Notes under the pieces: generated by a model
Seen by the model: only the letters and a program-made list of their open reading frames with translations
Database searches by the model: none
Told to the model about the DNA's origin: nothing
Shown: piece after piece, positions 52,900 through 60,590 of the stretch
Layout: each line of letters opens with the position of its first letter
Position numbering within the stretch: the stretch's first letter is position 1
Source: Mesorhizobium shangrilense
GTDB taxonomy: Bacteria > Pseudomonadota > Alphaproteobacteria > Rhizobiales > Rhizobiaceae
Direction of reading: 5' to 3'
Assembly: GCF_040537815.1 (NCBI RefSeq)
Contig: NZ_JBEWSZ010000001.1
Span: forward strand, 2,356,001-2,420,000
Length of the DNA stretch: 64,000 nucleotides
Made by a program: the position numbers and the translations under genes

Positions 52900-55023
52900 A
52901 TGACCAAAACGACAGCATTTCCGTTCGTCAGCCCGCCGAAGCCTGAGAAGCGGCCGGTTTCCGACACGCATCACGGCACAACGCGAATCGATGACTTTGC
53001 CTGGCTGCGGGCCGACAATTGGCAGGAGATGTTCAGGGATCCATCATTGCTCGATGCTGGGATCCGCTCCGAGCTCGAGGCCGAGAACGCCTACCAGTCA
53101 AAGCTGATGGCCGATACTGTCGACCTGCAGAAGCGGCTTTTCAAGGAGATGAAGGGCCGCATCAAGGAAGACGATTCTTCGGTACCGATAAAGGATGGAC
53201 CTCATGCCTACGGCTCATCCTACAAGCTCGGCGGCGAGCAGCCGCGCTATTTCCGTACGCCCCGCGATGGTGGCATCGAGCAGATCCTGCTCGACGGCGA
53301 CGCCGAGGCGAAGGGCAAGGCCTATTTCCGCCTTGGCGGCGTCGATCATTCCGCCGACCATCGCAAGCTGCTGTGGGCGTTCGACGACAAGGGCTCCGAA
53401 TTCTACACACTTCGGGTGCGCGATCTTGTCGATGGCAAGGAACTCGCGGACGAGATACCCGACACCGGCGGTTCCGGCGTCTGGAACGCCGGCAATGACG
53501 GTTTTTTCTATACCCGCCTCGATCCCAACCACCGGCCGTCAAAGGTCTTCTTCCATGCGCTTGGTCAAAGCCATGAAAGCGACCGGCTGATCTATGAGGA
53601 AACCGATCCCGGCTTCTTCATGGATGTCGACGGCACCCGCAGCAACGAATGGATCATGATCGGCATCAACGATCACGAGACCTCGGAATACCGCCTGCTG
53701 AGCGCCAGCGATCCTTTCGCCGAACCGAAACTGGTCTCGCCGCGCGAGATTGGCCTTCAATATGATCTGGAAGAAGGCGGCGACATCTTCTTCGTCCTGA
53801 CCAATGCCGACGGCGCCAAGGATTTCAAGATCATGACGGCGCCGGCCAGCGATCCGGTGCGCGCCAACTGGCTGGAACTGGTGCCGCACGAGCCGGGGCG
53901 TCTGATCCTGTCGGTGATCGGATTCAAGCAGCACATGGTGCGGCTCGAACGCAAGGAAGGCCTGCCGCGCATCGTCGTGCGCGACCGCGCGAATGGCGAA
54001 GAGCACCTGATTTCGTTCGATGAGGAGGCTTTCTCGCTAGGCTTGTCGGGTTCCTATGAGTACGACACCGAGATCATGCGCTTTTCCTACTCGTCGATGA
54101 CGACGCCGGCGCAAGTATTCGACTATAACATGCGCACGCGCGAGCGGGTGCTGCTCAAGACCCAGGAAGTGCCATCCGGCCATGATCCGGACCACTATGT
54201 CACACGGCGCCTGATGGCGCCGGCCGCCGATGGCGAGCTGGTGCCGATCTCGCTTCTGCACCACCGCGACACGCCACTGGATGGGTCCGCGCCTTGCCTG
54301 CTCTACGGCTACGGTTCCTACGGCATCGCGGTGCCGGCCGCCTTCAACACCAACTGGTTCTCACTGGTCGATCGCGGCTTCGTCTTCGCCATCGCTCACG
54401 TCCGCGGCGGCAAGGACAAGGGCTATGGCTGGTATGATGACGGCAAGCGGGAGCACAAGATGAACACTTTTACGGATTTCATCGCCGTCGCACGTCATCT
54501 GGTCGCTGAGCGTTACACCGCGCATGACCGTATCGTCGCGCAAGGAGGCTCTGCCGGCGGCATGCTGATGGGCGCCGTGGCCAACATGGCGCCGGAATGC
54601 TTTGGCGGCTTCGTCGCCGAGGTTCCCTTCGTCGACGTACTCACAACCATGCTCGACGCCAGCCTGCCGCTGACGCCGCCGGAATGGCCGGAATGGGGCA
54701 ACCCGATCGCGTCCGCCGACGACTACCGGATCATTGCCGCCTACTCGCCTTACGACAATGTCGGCGCATTCGACTATCCGCCGATTCTGGCGCTTGCCGG
54801 CCTCACCGATCCGCGCGTCACCTATTGGGAGCCAGCCAAGTGGGTGGCGCGGCTGCGCGACCGCAAGAGCGGCGACAATCCGGTGCTGTTCAAGATCAAC
54901 ATGGATTCCGGCCACGCCGGTGCATCGGGTCGGTTTTCAAGGCTGGAAGAGATCGCCTATACTTATTCCTTCGCGCTGAAAGTTGCAGGCAAGGCGCAAC
55001 TTGCCGGAGAGGCTGACCAATGA
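52900..55023 (+). CDS. S9 family peptidase, oligopeptidase B-like
   Basis: The 707-residue protein has an N-terminal seven-bladed propeller (WLRADNWQEMFRDPSLLD at the start, repeated beta segments to about residue 420) and a C-terminal alpha/beta hydrolase domain. The nucleophile is Ser551 in AQGGSAGGMLMG; YGYGSYGIAVPAAFNTNWFSL and HVRGGKDKGYGW precede it, and NMDSGHAGASGRF carries the likely His. Oligopeptidase B cleaves short peptides after basic residues in the cytoplasm; specificity for Arg/Lys is assumed from the family. It overlaps the LysE gene by four bases (ATGA). Confidence 0.92.
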   Translation: MTKTTAFPFVSPPKPEKRPVSDTHHGTTRIDDFAWLRADNWQEMFRDPSLLDAGIRSELEAENAYQSKLMADTVDLQKRLFKEMKGRIKEDDSSVPIKDGPHAYGSSYKLGGEQPRYFRTPRDGGIEQILLDGDAEAKGKAYFRLGGVDHSADHRKLLWAFDDKGSEFYTLRVRDLVDGKELADEIPDTGGSGVWNAGNDGFFYTRLDPNHRPSKVFFHALGQSHESDRLIYEETDPGFFMDVDGTRSNEWIMIGINDHETSEYRLLSASDPFAEPKLVSPREIGLQYDLEEGGDIFFVLTNADGAKDFKIMTAPASDPVRANWLELVPHEPGRLILSVIGFKQHMVRLERKEGLPRIVVRDRANGEEHLISFDEEAFSLGLSGSYEYDTEIMRFSYSSMTTPAQVFDYNMRTRERVLLKTQEVPSGHDPDHYVTRRLMAPAADGELVPISLLHHRDTPLDGSAPCLLYGYGSYGIAVPAAFNTNWFSLVDRGFVFAIAHVRGGKDKGYGWYDDGKREHKMNTFTDFIAVARHLVAERYTAHDRIVAQGGSAGGMLMGAVANMAPECFGGFVAEVPFVDVLTTMLDASLPLTPPEWPEWGNPIASADDYRIIAAYSPYDNVGAFDYPPILALAGLTDPRVTYWEPAKWVARLRDRKSGDNPVLFKINMDSGHAGASGRFSRLEEIAYTYSFALKVAGKAQLAGEADQ

Positions 55024-55646
55024 CCGGTCTTTCCACATTGGTAGCCTACGTCCTGGTCGTGCTCGGCTTCGTCTTTATTCCAGGCCCAGCCACCCTCCTG
55101 ACCGTCGCGCGGGCGACAAGCTCCGGAACCAGGGTGGGCATAGCGACCGGCGCCGGAATAGCGGCCGGCGACGTCGTTCACACCTTCATGGCCATGGTCG
55201 GCATTTCGGCGATCATCGCCACGTCGGCGACACTGTTCAGCATCGTAAAATACATCGGCGCGGCCTATCTCGTTTATCTAGGCATTCGCGCCATCATCGA
55301 GAGAAGGCCAGCTGATCCGGCAGCAGGCGCGGTTGCAATCTCCGCCGGCAAGGCGTTTCGACAAGCCGTCCTGACCGAAGTGCTCAACCCCAAGACCGCG
55401 CTTTTCTTCCTGGCCTTCCTTCCGCAGTTCGTACGGCCGGAAAACGGATCGGCGATGCTCCAGCTGATGACACTCGGGGTGATTTTTGTTCTGCTGGGGC
55501 TTTTCAGCACGGTCATCTTTGCGGTGTGCGCCGGTGGGTTTGGCAAATTCCTGCGCCGAAATCCATCGGGGGTAAAATGGCAGGGCAAGGTTGTCGGCGG
55601 CATCTATTGCGCTTTGGGCATTCGTCTGGCCCTGCAACAACGCTGA
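55020..55646 (+). CDS. LysE family amino acid exporter
   Basis: The 208-residue membrane protein has six hydrophobic helices and the LysE/RhtB opening LVAYVLVVLGFVFIPGPATLLTVARAT, followed by GIAAGDVVHTFMAMVGISAII and the conserved EVLNPKTALFFLAFLPQFV. It exports amino acids or analogues. Translational coupling to the oligopeptidase gene (ATGA overlap) suggests it relieves accumulation of amino acids released from peptides, an inference from arrangement. Confidence 0.92.
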   Translation: MTGLSTLVAYVLVVLGFVFIPGPATLLTVARATSSGTRVGIATGAGIAAGDVVHTFMAMVGISAIIATSATLFSIVKYIGAAYLVYLGIRAIIERRPADPAAGAVAISAGKAFRQAVLTEVLNPKTALFFLAFLPQFVRPENGSAMLQLMTLGVIFVLLGLFSTVIFAVCAGGFGKFLRRNPSGVKWQGKVVGGIYCALGIRLALQQR

Positions 55647-55798
55647 AGCCGGGCGACGCGGTCTGCGGGGCGCCCCAGCGGTCATGATTTTTTGAATTCT
55701 GCTTGCGCATTTTTACTCGCAATTGCAATGGCCGCGCGCTACCCAGTGCGCGGCTTCCCTCCGGCCACCACAAGCTCCTAATCGCGTGAAGGTCCATC

Positions 55799-56188
55799 AT
55801 GCTGCTCGTCGACGTCTATCTCGACAAATCGCCGATCCAGGGCATCGGTGTGTTTGCCAAGAACCACATTCCCAAGGGCACGCTGGTCTGGAAACTTGAC
55901 CCCCGGTTCGACCGGATCATCGACGTCGAGACCTATGAGGGCGAGACCGGGCCGGTAAAGAACTATCTCGACCGCTATTCCTACCCCGACCGGCGCGACC
56001 CGGCCTACATCGTCTTCGAAGCAGACGACGCCCGCTACATGAACCACAACGACGAGCCGAATTGCGATGTCTCCTCGCCGGAGGAAACCTACGCCTTGCG
56101 CGACATCGCGCCGGGCGAGGAGATGACCTGCAACTACAATCATTTCTTCGAGACGGGCTTCGATTTCCTGGGCGATCGCCACCTGTAG
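55799..56188 (+). CDS. stand-alone SET-domain protein (putative lysine methyltransferase)
   Basis: The 129-residue protein is a bare SET domain: LLVDVYLDKSPIQGIGVFAKNHIPKGTLVWK at the start, then RYMNHNDEPNCDVS (the NH.xPNC cofactor-binding motif) and IAPGEEMTCNYNHFF (the GEE.T..Y catalytic end). Histone-type SET domains are eukaryotic in origin but occur in many rhizobia; the bacterial target is generally unknown. There are no pre-SET or post-SET cysteine clusters. GAAGG precedes the ATG. It appears monocistronic. Confidence 0.9.
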   Translation: MLLVDVYLDKSPIQGIGVFAKNHIPKGTLVWKLDPRFDRIIDVETYEGETGPVKNYLDRYSYPDRRDPAYIVFEADDARYMNHNDEPNCDVSSPEETYALRDIAPGEEMTCNYNHFFETGFDFLGDRHL

Positions 56189-56288
56189 TCCCAACACGGC
56201 AGCACGCACGAAAGCAGCCTGAGAGACTCCGATTGCTCGGTCCCTGCTTGCGCTGCTAATCTGGCTCTCGATAAATCCGAGCCCAAAA

Positions 56289-57164
56289 ATGCTGCGGTCA
56301 TTCGAACAGTTGCGCGACACGGCAAAGGCCGATCTTCTGATCGCGGCCGACGAGGAGCATGCCGCCTTGGCCGGCAGCGGCGCCTACGCCATGCCGTGGC
56401 ATTGGCACGACTGCCTGATGTTCATCCTGCCGAGTCGCGGGACAGTCGAACTCAAGCACGAGGACCAGCGCGAAGGGACATGGCTGTCGCAGGACCGGTT
56501 CGCCGTGGTGCCACAGAATCGTGCGCACGAGACTCGAGCTGGTATCGGCGCGCATCGCCATGTCGCGATCTATGTCACTGGCGCCATTCTGCGCCGGCTC
56601 GACCGGGAGATTGGCTCGCTCAGCGAGTTTCATCGGCGCACCCGGTCGACGACCCTGGTTCGCCGCAGTTCCACGGTGCGGGCACTGCAAGCGCTTTCGC
56701 TTCGAAATAACGGCGGTGCCTATGGCAATTCCGGGATCAAGCACTCCCTGATATCCGCCCTGCTCGTCCAATGCATCGCCGAGGTCATGGCCGGTGAGAT
56801 GATGCCCGGCGCCTCGCATCGTGAGCATGGAATGGCAATGGTCGAGGATCTGAAAGAGTTCCTGATCCTTCATGCCGACGAGCAGATCCCCCTCGACGCC
56901 TTGGCGGATCGCTTCGGTGTTTCCAGGCGCCACATCACCCGCTTGTTCCGCGAAGGCACCGGGTTTTCGGTGGGTGAGTTTCAGCTTCGCGTTCGCCTCC
57001 AGACAGCACGCGAGCTGTTGAGCGGAACCGATCTGCCGATCGGCGAGATCGCTTTTCGGGTCGGTTTCGAGAGCGGTGCGGCACTTGCCCACGCCATGCG
57101 CCGGGCAGACGGCCGCTCACCCTCCGATATCCGCAAACGCGTGGCCCAGCCGATCAAAATGTAA
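56289..57164 (+). CDS. AraC family transcriptional regulator
   Basis: The 291-residue regulator has an N-terminal cupin-like effector domain (MPWHWHDCLMFILPSRGTVEL, RFAVVPQNRAHETRAG) and a C-terminal double helix-turn-helix (IPLDALADRFGVSRRHITRLFREGTGFSVGEFQLRVRLQTARELL; IGEIAFRVGFESGAALAHAMRRADGRSPSDIR). It directly precedes the PhzF, ABC transporter and hydrolase genes on the same strand (74 bases to PhzF), so it is the likely activator of that unit. The inducer is unknown. Confidence 0.92.
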   Translation: MLRSFEQLRDTAKADLLIAADEEHAALAGSGAYAMPWHWHDCLMFILPSRGTVELKHEDQREGTWLSQDRFAVVPQNRAHETRAGIGAHRHVAIYVTGAILRRLDREIGSLSEFHRRTRSTTLVRRSSTVRALQALSLRNNGGAYGNSGIKHSLISALLVQCIAEVMAGEMMPGASHREHGMAMVEDLKEFLILHADEQIPLDALADRFGVSRRHITRLFREGTGFSVGEFQLRVRLQTARELLSGTDLPIGEIAFRVGFESGAALAHAMRRADGRSPSDIRKRVAQPIKM

Positions 57165-57238
57165 GGCCCGTTCGAACGCGCGGCATCCCTGCCGCGGCCA
57201 TAGTCTGTGCGCAGTGAATTCTGCGTCAGAAGGTGAGA

Positions 57239-58132
57239 ATGCGTCCGGACGTCCAACTTGTCAGTGTGTTTGCGGCCGGCCCTCATGGAGGCAATCCCGC
57301 GCCGATCGTGGTCGACGCTGCCGGGATGTCCGATGCCGACATGCAGCAGGTGGCGCGCTCCTTTGGCCACGAGAGCGGTTTCGTTCTTCCGCCGCCGTCA
57401 GGCTCGGAGTGCGATTTCGAGTTCCGTTTCTGGGTACCAAATCATGAGATGTCGATGTGCGGGCATGCGACCGTTGGCGCGCTGTGGCTGCTCGATCGGC
57501 TGGGAAAGCTGCCCGGCGATCATCTGTCGATCTGGACCAAAAGCGGCCGGGTCGACGCCAGGATACGCAATCGGACGGAGCATGGCGCGGCGGTCGAGAT
57601 TTCGCAGCCCGCGGGCAATGTCGAGCCGCTTCCCGATGCCGACAAAGGCCGGTCCGACATCGTCGAAATCCTGGGTATTCGGGCCGACGACCTCGCATCG
57701 CTGCCGATCCAGAATGCATCGACCAGCCGGGTCAAGACACTCGTTCCGCTGAAGAGCGTGGCGGTGCTCGACCGTTTGAGCCCCGACTTCACCAGGATTG
57801 AAGAACTGTGCAGCCAAATCGGCTCCACCGGCCTCTATCCCTACGCCGTGTTCGACACGGACGCACAGATTGTCGATGCTCGCCAGTTCCCGCGTTCCTC
57901 CGGCTATCCCGAGGACGCCGCCACCGGGATCGCCGCATCGGCGCTGTCGTTTGGTCTGCTGTCCAACGGAATTGTTGAGGCATCGGAGCGCCAGATAACC
58001 ATCCGCCAGGGGCGCGCCATGCAGCGCCCATCGGAAATCCTGGTCCGATTCCGGCTCGATGAAGGGCGCCCCGACGGCTGCTGGCTGGGTGGCGCCGTCC
58101 GTTTGGAAGAGCCCGATGAGGCTTCGCCATGA
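57239..58132 (+). CDS. PhzF family isomerase/epimerase-fold protein
   Basis: The 297-residue protein has the two-lobed DapF-like fold of the PhzF family: VSVFAAGPHGGNPAPIVVDAAG at the start, Glu45 in FGHESGFVLPP (the catalytic acid/base position of PhzF), MSMCGHATVGALWLL and FPRSSGYPEDAATGIAASALSFGLL toward the end. In phenazine producers PhzF isomerises a dihydroanthranilate, but no other phenazine gene is here. Homologues act on diverse small acids. The start at 57239 follows AAGGTGAGA; a GTG two codons upstream is possible. It belongs to the AraC-ABC-hydrolase unit. Confidence 0.9.
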   Translation: MRPDVQLVSVFAAGPHGGNPAPIVVDAAGMSDADMQQVARSFGHESGFVLPPPSGSECDFEFRFWVPNHEMSMCGHATVGALWLLDRLGKLPGDHLSIWTKSGRVDARIRNRTEHGAAVEISQPAGNVEPLPDADKGRSDIVEILGIRADDLASLPIQNASTSRVKTLVPLKSVAVLDRLSPDFTRIEELCSQIGSTGLYPYAVFDTDAQIVDARQFPRSSGYPEDAATGIAASALSFGLLSNGIVEASERQITIRQGRAMQRPSEILVRFRLDEGRPDGCWLGGAVRLEEPDEASP

Positions 58133-58263
58133 TGGCTGGATCGACGGTCCGCCAGACGCGGCATCGCTGGAGATCGAACAAGCCAAAGAGCCTGAACCAG
58201 CACAAACCGGGTCAAGGCAGGGATCCGCTCCCTGTCGCCCGGTCATAACCAAAGGGGAAGAAA

Positions 58264-59016
58264 ATGAACCGCAGACACCTTCTTCAACTCGGCCTTCTCG
58301 CGGCTCCCGCGATCATCCTCGCCAACTCGGTCAAGGCCGATGACGCTGAACTCGTCGTCGGCTCGAATGTCGGCAGCCCACCCTTCGCCTATAAGGACGG
58401 TGACCACTATTCCGGGTTCGACATGGAGGTTTTCGGTGAAATCGCCAAGGGCATGAACCGCAAGTGGCGGGTCCAGCCGATGGACTTCGGAGCCCTCATC
58501 CCCGCGCTACAAACCGGCAACATCGACGCGATCGTCTCGCAACTCTTCATCAAGCCGGCGCGACAGAAAGTGATCGATTTTTCCGATCCCTACTACCAGA
58601 GCGGATTGGTGGCCGTGATCAAGGCCGACAACACGACCATCAAGACATCGGACGACCTTGCCGGCAAGACGATTGGCACCGAGACCGGAACCGTCGCTGT
58701 CGACTATATCCAAAACCACATCAAGAGCGCCACGATCGACCAGATGCCGAACATCGACAATGCGCTGCTGGCGCTTGAGGCTGGACGCACCGACGCCGTC
58801 GTCTACGACACGCCGGTGTTGATGTATTACGCCAACGGGAACGGCAAAGGTAAAGTCCGGGTGATCCACCCGACGCTGGAAGGCCTGGATGTCGGCATCG
58901 GTTTCCAGAAGGGCAGCCCGCTTGTGGCGCCAGCAAATGCTGTGTTGGCGGCAATGAAGGCAGACGGACGCCTCAAGGCCATTCGCGAAAAATGGTTCGG
59001 ACCCGACCAGGCATAG
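58264..59016 (+). CDS. polar amino acid ABC transporter, periplasmic binding protein
   Basis: The 250-residue protein opens MNRRHLLQLGLLAAPAIILANSVKA, with a twin-arginine followed by a hydrophobic stretch that resembles a Tat leader. The mature part is a family 3 solute-binding protein: LVVGSNVGSPPFAYKDGDHYSGFDMEVF, DAIVSQLFIKPARQKVIDFSDPYYQSG, KTIGTETGTVAVDYI. The ligand is probably a polar amino acid or a derivative. AAGGGGAAG precedes the ATG. It is separated from its permease gene by a hairpin and a repeat element (59027-59190). Confidence 0.92.
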   Translation: MNRRHLLQLGLLAAPAIILANSVKADDAELVVGSNVGSPPFAYKDGDHYSGFDMEVFGEIAKGMNRKWRVQPMDFGALIPALQTGNIDAIVSQLFIKPARQKVIDFSDPYYQSGLVAVIKADNTTIKTSDDLAGKTIGTETGTVAVDYIQNHIKSATIDQMPNIDNALLALEAGRTDAVVYDTPVLMYYANGNGKGKVRVIHPTLEGLDVGIGFQKGSPLVAPANAVLAAMKADGRLKAIREKWFGPDQA

Positions 59017-59026
59017 GCCGCCAAAC

Positions 59027-59054
59027 GCCGTGAGAGCGACGACGGCTCTCACGG
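59027..59054 (+). other. perfect 11-bp hairpin directly after the binding-protein gene
   Basis: GCCGTGAGAGC (59027-59037) pairs with GCTCTCACGGC (59044-59054) around a six-base loop, starting ten bases after the stop at 59016. No U tract follows, so it may act as a message stabiliser or partial terminator that raises binding-protein output relative to the permease and ATPase. Confidence 0.7.
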
Positions 59055-59065
59055 CTGGCTCCCTG

Positions 59066-59190
59066 TCCGACTGAAGCGTTTCGCCGTTTCAGGGAAACGA
59101 CAAGACGCTCCATCTCTTTGTTTTACGCAATTCAGCGACGGAAAACCGTCTCACACTTTTCCTGGAATTGCCGTAGCGCTTCACTGGAAC
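59066..59190. repeat. two-palindrome mosaic repeat (RIME-like) inside the ABC operon
   Basis: Two palindromes lie side by side. The first spans about 59070-59110 (GAAGCGTTTCGCC, GTTTCAGGGAAACGAC, ACGCTCC). The second spans about 59125-59177 (ACGCAATTC, ACGGAAAACCGT, CCTGGAATTGC). A linker CATCTCTTTGTTTTACG joins them. This arrangement and wording match the intergenic mosaic elements known from Rhizobium and relatives. It sits between the binding-protein and permease genes. Confidence 0.7.
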
Positions 59191-59194
59191 CCTA

Positions 59195-59851
59195 ATGACT
59201 TTCGAATGGACTGCTATCGTCGACGCCTTGCCGGACCTGCTGCAGGGTCTCGAGCTGACGATGATGATCGCGCTCGCCGGCCTGGCCGGCGGCATCGTCG
59301 TGGGGGCATTGACCGGCGCGCTCCTCACCTATGGCGGCTGGCTGGCGCAGGCTCCGGCCCAGATCTACGTCGCGCTGATACGCGGCACGCCGATCACGGT
59401 GCAAGTGATGTTCATCTATTTCGCGCTGCCCATCCTGATGAACATCCGCATCAGCGCCACCAATGCCGGCATCCTGACGCTGATCATCAATTCGGGCGCC
59501 TACAACGCCGAAATCGTGCGCGGCGCGTTGGAAAGCGTGCCCACCGGCCTCAAGGAGGCAGGACTGTCCATGGGCCTGAGCTTCCGTAAGGTGCTTGCCT
59601 ATGTCATCGCCCCCTTAGCGGTCCGGCGCGCGCTGCCGGCCATGGGCAATCAGCTTGTCTCTGTGGTCAAGGACACATCGATCTTCCTCGTTATCGGCGT
59701 CGGCGAGCTGACCAGGCGTGGACAAGAGATCATGTCAGCGAATTTCCGCGCGGTGGAGATCTGGACCGCCGTGGCGGTGATCTACCTGATCGTCATCAGC
59801 ATCCTTGCGGTCAGTCTGCGATTTATCGAACGGGCGGCACGACTACCATGA
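59195..59851 (+). CDS. polar amino acid ABC transporter, permease
   Basis: The 218-residue protein has about five membrane helices (LTMMIALAGLAGGIVVGALTGALL, ITVQVMFIYFALPILM, VAVIYLIVISILAVSL) and the HisMQ-type EAA loop (ALESVPTGLKEAGLSMGLSFRKVLAYVIAPLAVRRALPAMGNQ). It forms the membrane channel, probably as a homodimer because no second permease gene is present. It overlaps the ATPase gene by four bases. Its ribosome binding site is weak, and the region before it is filled by a repeat. Confidence 0.92.
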   Translation: MTFEWTAIVDALPDLLQGLELTMMIALAGLAGGIVVGALTGALLTYGGWLAQAPAQIYVALIRGTPITVQVMFIYFALPILMNIRISATNAGILTLIINSGAYNAEIVRGALESVPTGLKEAGLSMGLSFRKVLAYVIAPLAVRRALPAMGNQLVSVVKDTSIFLVIGVGELTRRGQEIMSANFRAVEIWTAVAVIYLIVISILAVSLRFIERAARLP

Positions 59852-60576
59852 GCAAGGTCGAATTCAGAAAGGTCTCGAAGCGGTTCGGCAACCACCTTGT
59901 GCTGCAATCGATTGATCTCGCCATCGACCCCGGCGAGGTGGCGGTGGTGATCGGCCCATCCGGCTCCGGCAAGTCGACCATGCTTCGCTGCATCAATGTG
60001 CTGGAAAGGGTGAGCGGCGGTGACCTTCTGGTCGATGGCCTCAGCGTGCTTGGTAGTTCGCGTGACATTAGGCGCATCCGGCTCGAAGCCGGCATGGTCT
60101 TCCAGCAATTCAACCTGTTTCCGCATCTGACGGCGCTTCAGAACGTGATGTTCGGCCCCATCCGGTCGCGCGGCAAAAACAAGGCCGACGCGCGCGAGAT
60201 TGCCGCAGCCTTGCTGCAGAAAGTTGGCCTGGGCGAGCGGATGAACCACTATCCGTCACAGCTCTCCGGCGGCCAACAGCAACGGGTGGCGATCGCCCGC
60301 TCGCTTGCCGTAGGCCCCAAGCTGATGCTCTTCGACGAGCCGACATCCGCGCTCGATCCGGAACTGCGGCAGGAGGTGCTGAAAGTCATGCAGACCCTGG
60401 CCACCGAAGGCATGACGATGATCGTCGTGACCCACGAAATGGGCTTTGCCAAACGCGTCGGATCGCGCTTGCTGTTCATGGATGGTGGCCAGCTCGTGCA
60501 TGATGGCAAGCCGATAGAGTTGCTGTCGGATCCGCCAAGCGAGCGCTTTCGCGATTTCCTCCAACACGTCGACTGA
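59848..60576 (+). CDS. polar amino acid ABC transporter, ATP-binding protein
   Basis: The 242-residue ATPase is of the GlnQ/HisP type: Walker A GPSGSGKST, Q loop MVFQQFNLFPHLTAL, signature LSGGQQQR, Walker B LMLFDEPTSALDPE and switch VTHEMGFA. It powers the permease encoded just upstream, with overlapping stop and start (ATGA). The hydrolase gene follows 14 bases later on the same strand. Confidence 0.95.
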   Translation: MSKVEFRKVSKRFGNHLVLQSIDLAIDPGEVAVVIGPSGSGKSTMLRCINVLERVSGGDLLVDGLSVLGSSRDIRRIRLEAGMVFQQFNLFPHLTALQNVMFGPIRSRGKNKADAREIAAALLQKVGLGERMNHYPSQLSGGQQQRVAIARSLAVGPKLMLFDEPTSALDPELRQEVLKVMQTLATEGMTMIVVTHEMGFAKRVGSRLLFMDGGQLVHDGKPIELLSDPPSERFRDFLQHVD

Positions 60577-60590
60577 GAGAGTACCCGGTT

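Noticed and set aside
57239..58132. Phenazine biosynthesis gene cluster
   Set aside because: PhzF homology alone does not indicate phenazines. None of the phzA, B, D, E or G type genes is present; the neighbours are a transporter and a hydrolase.
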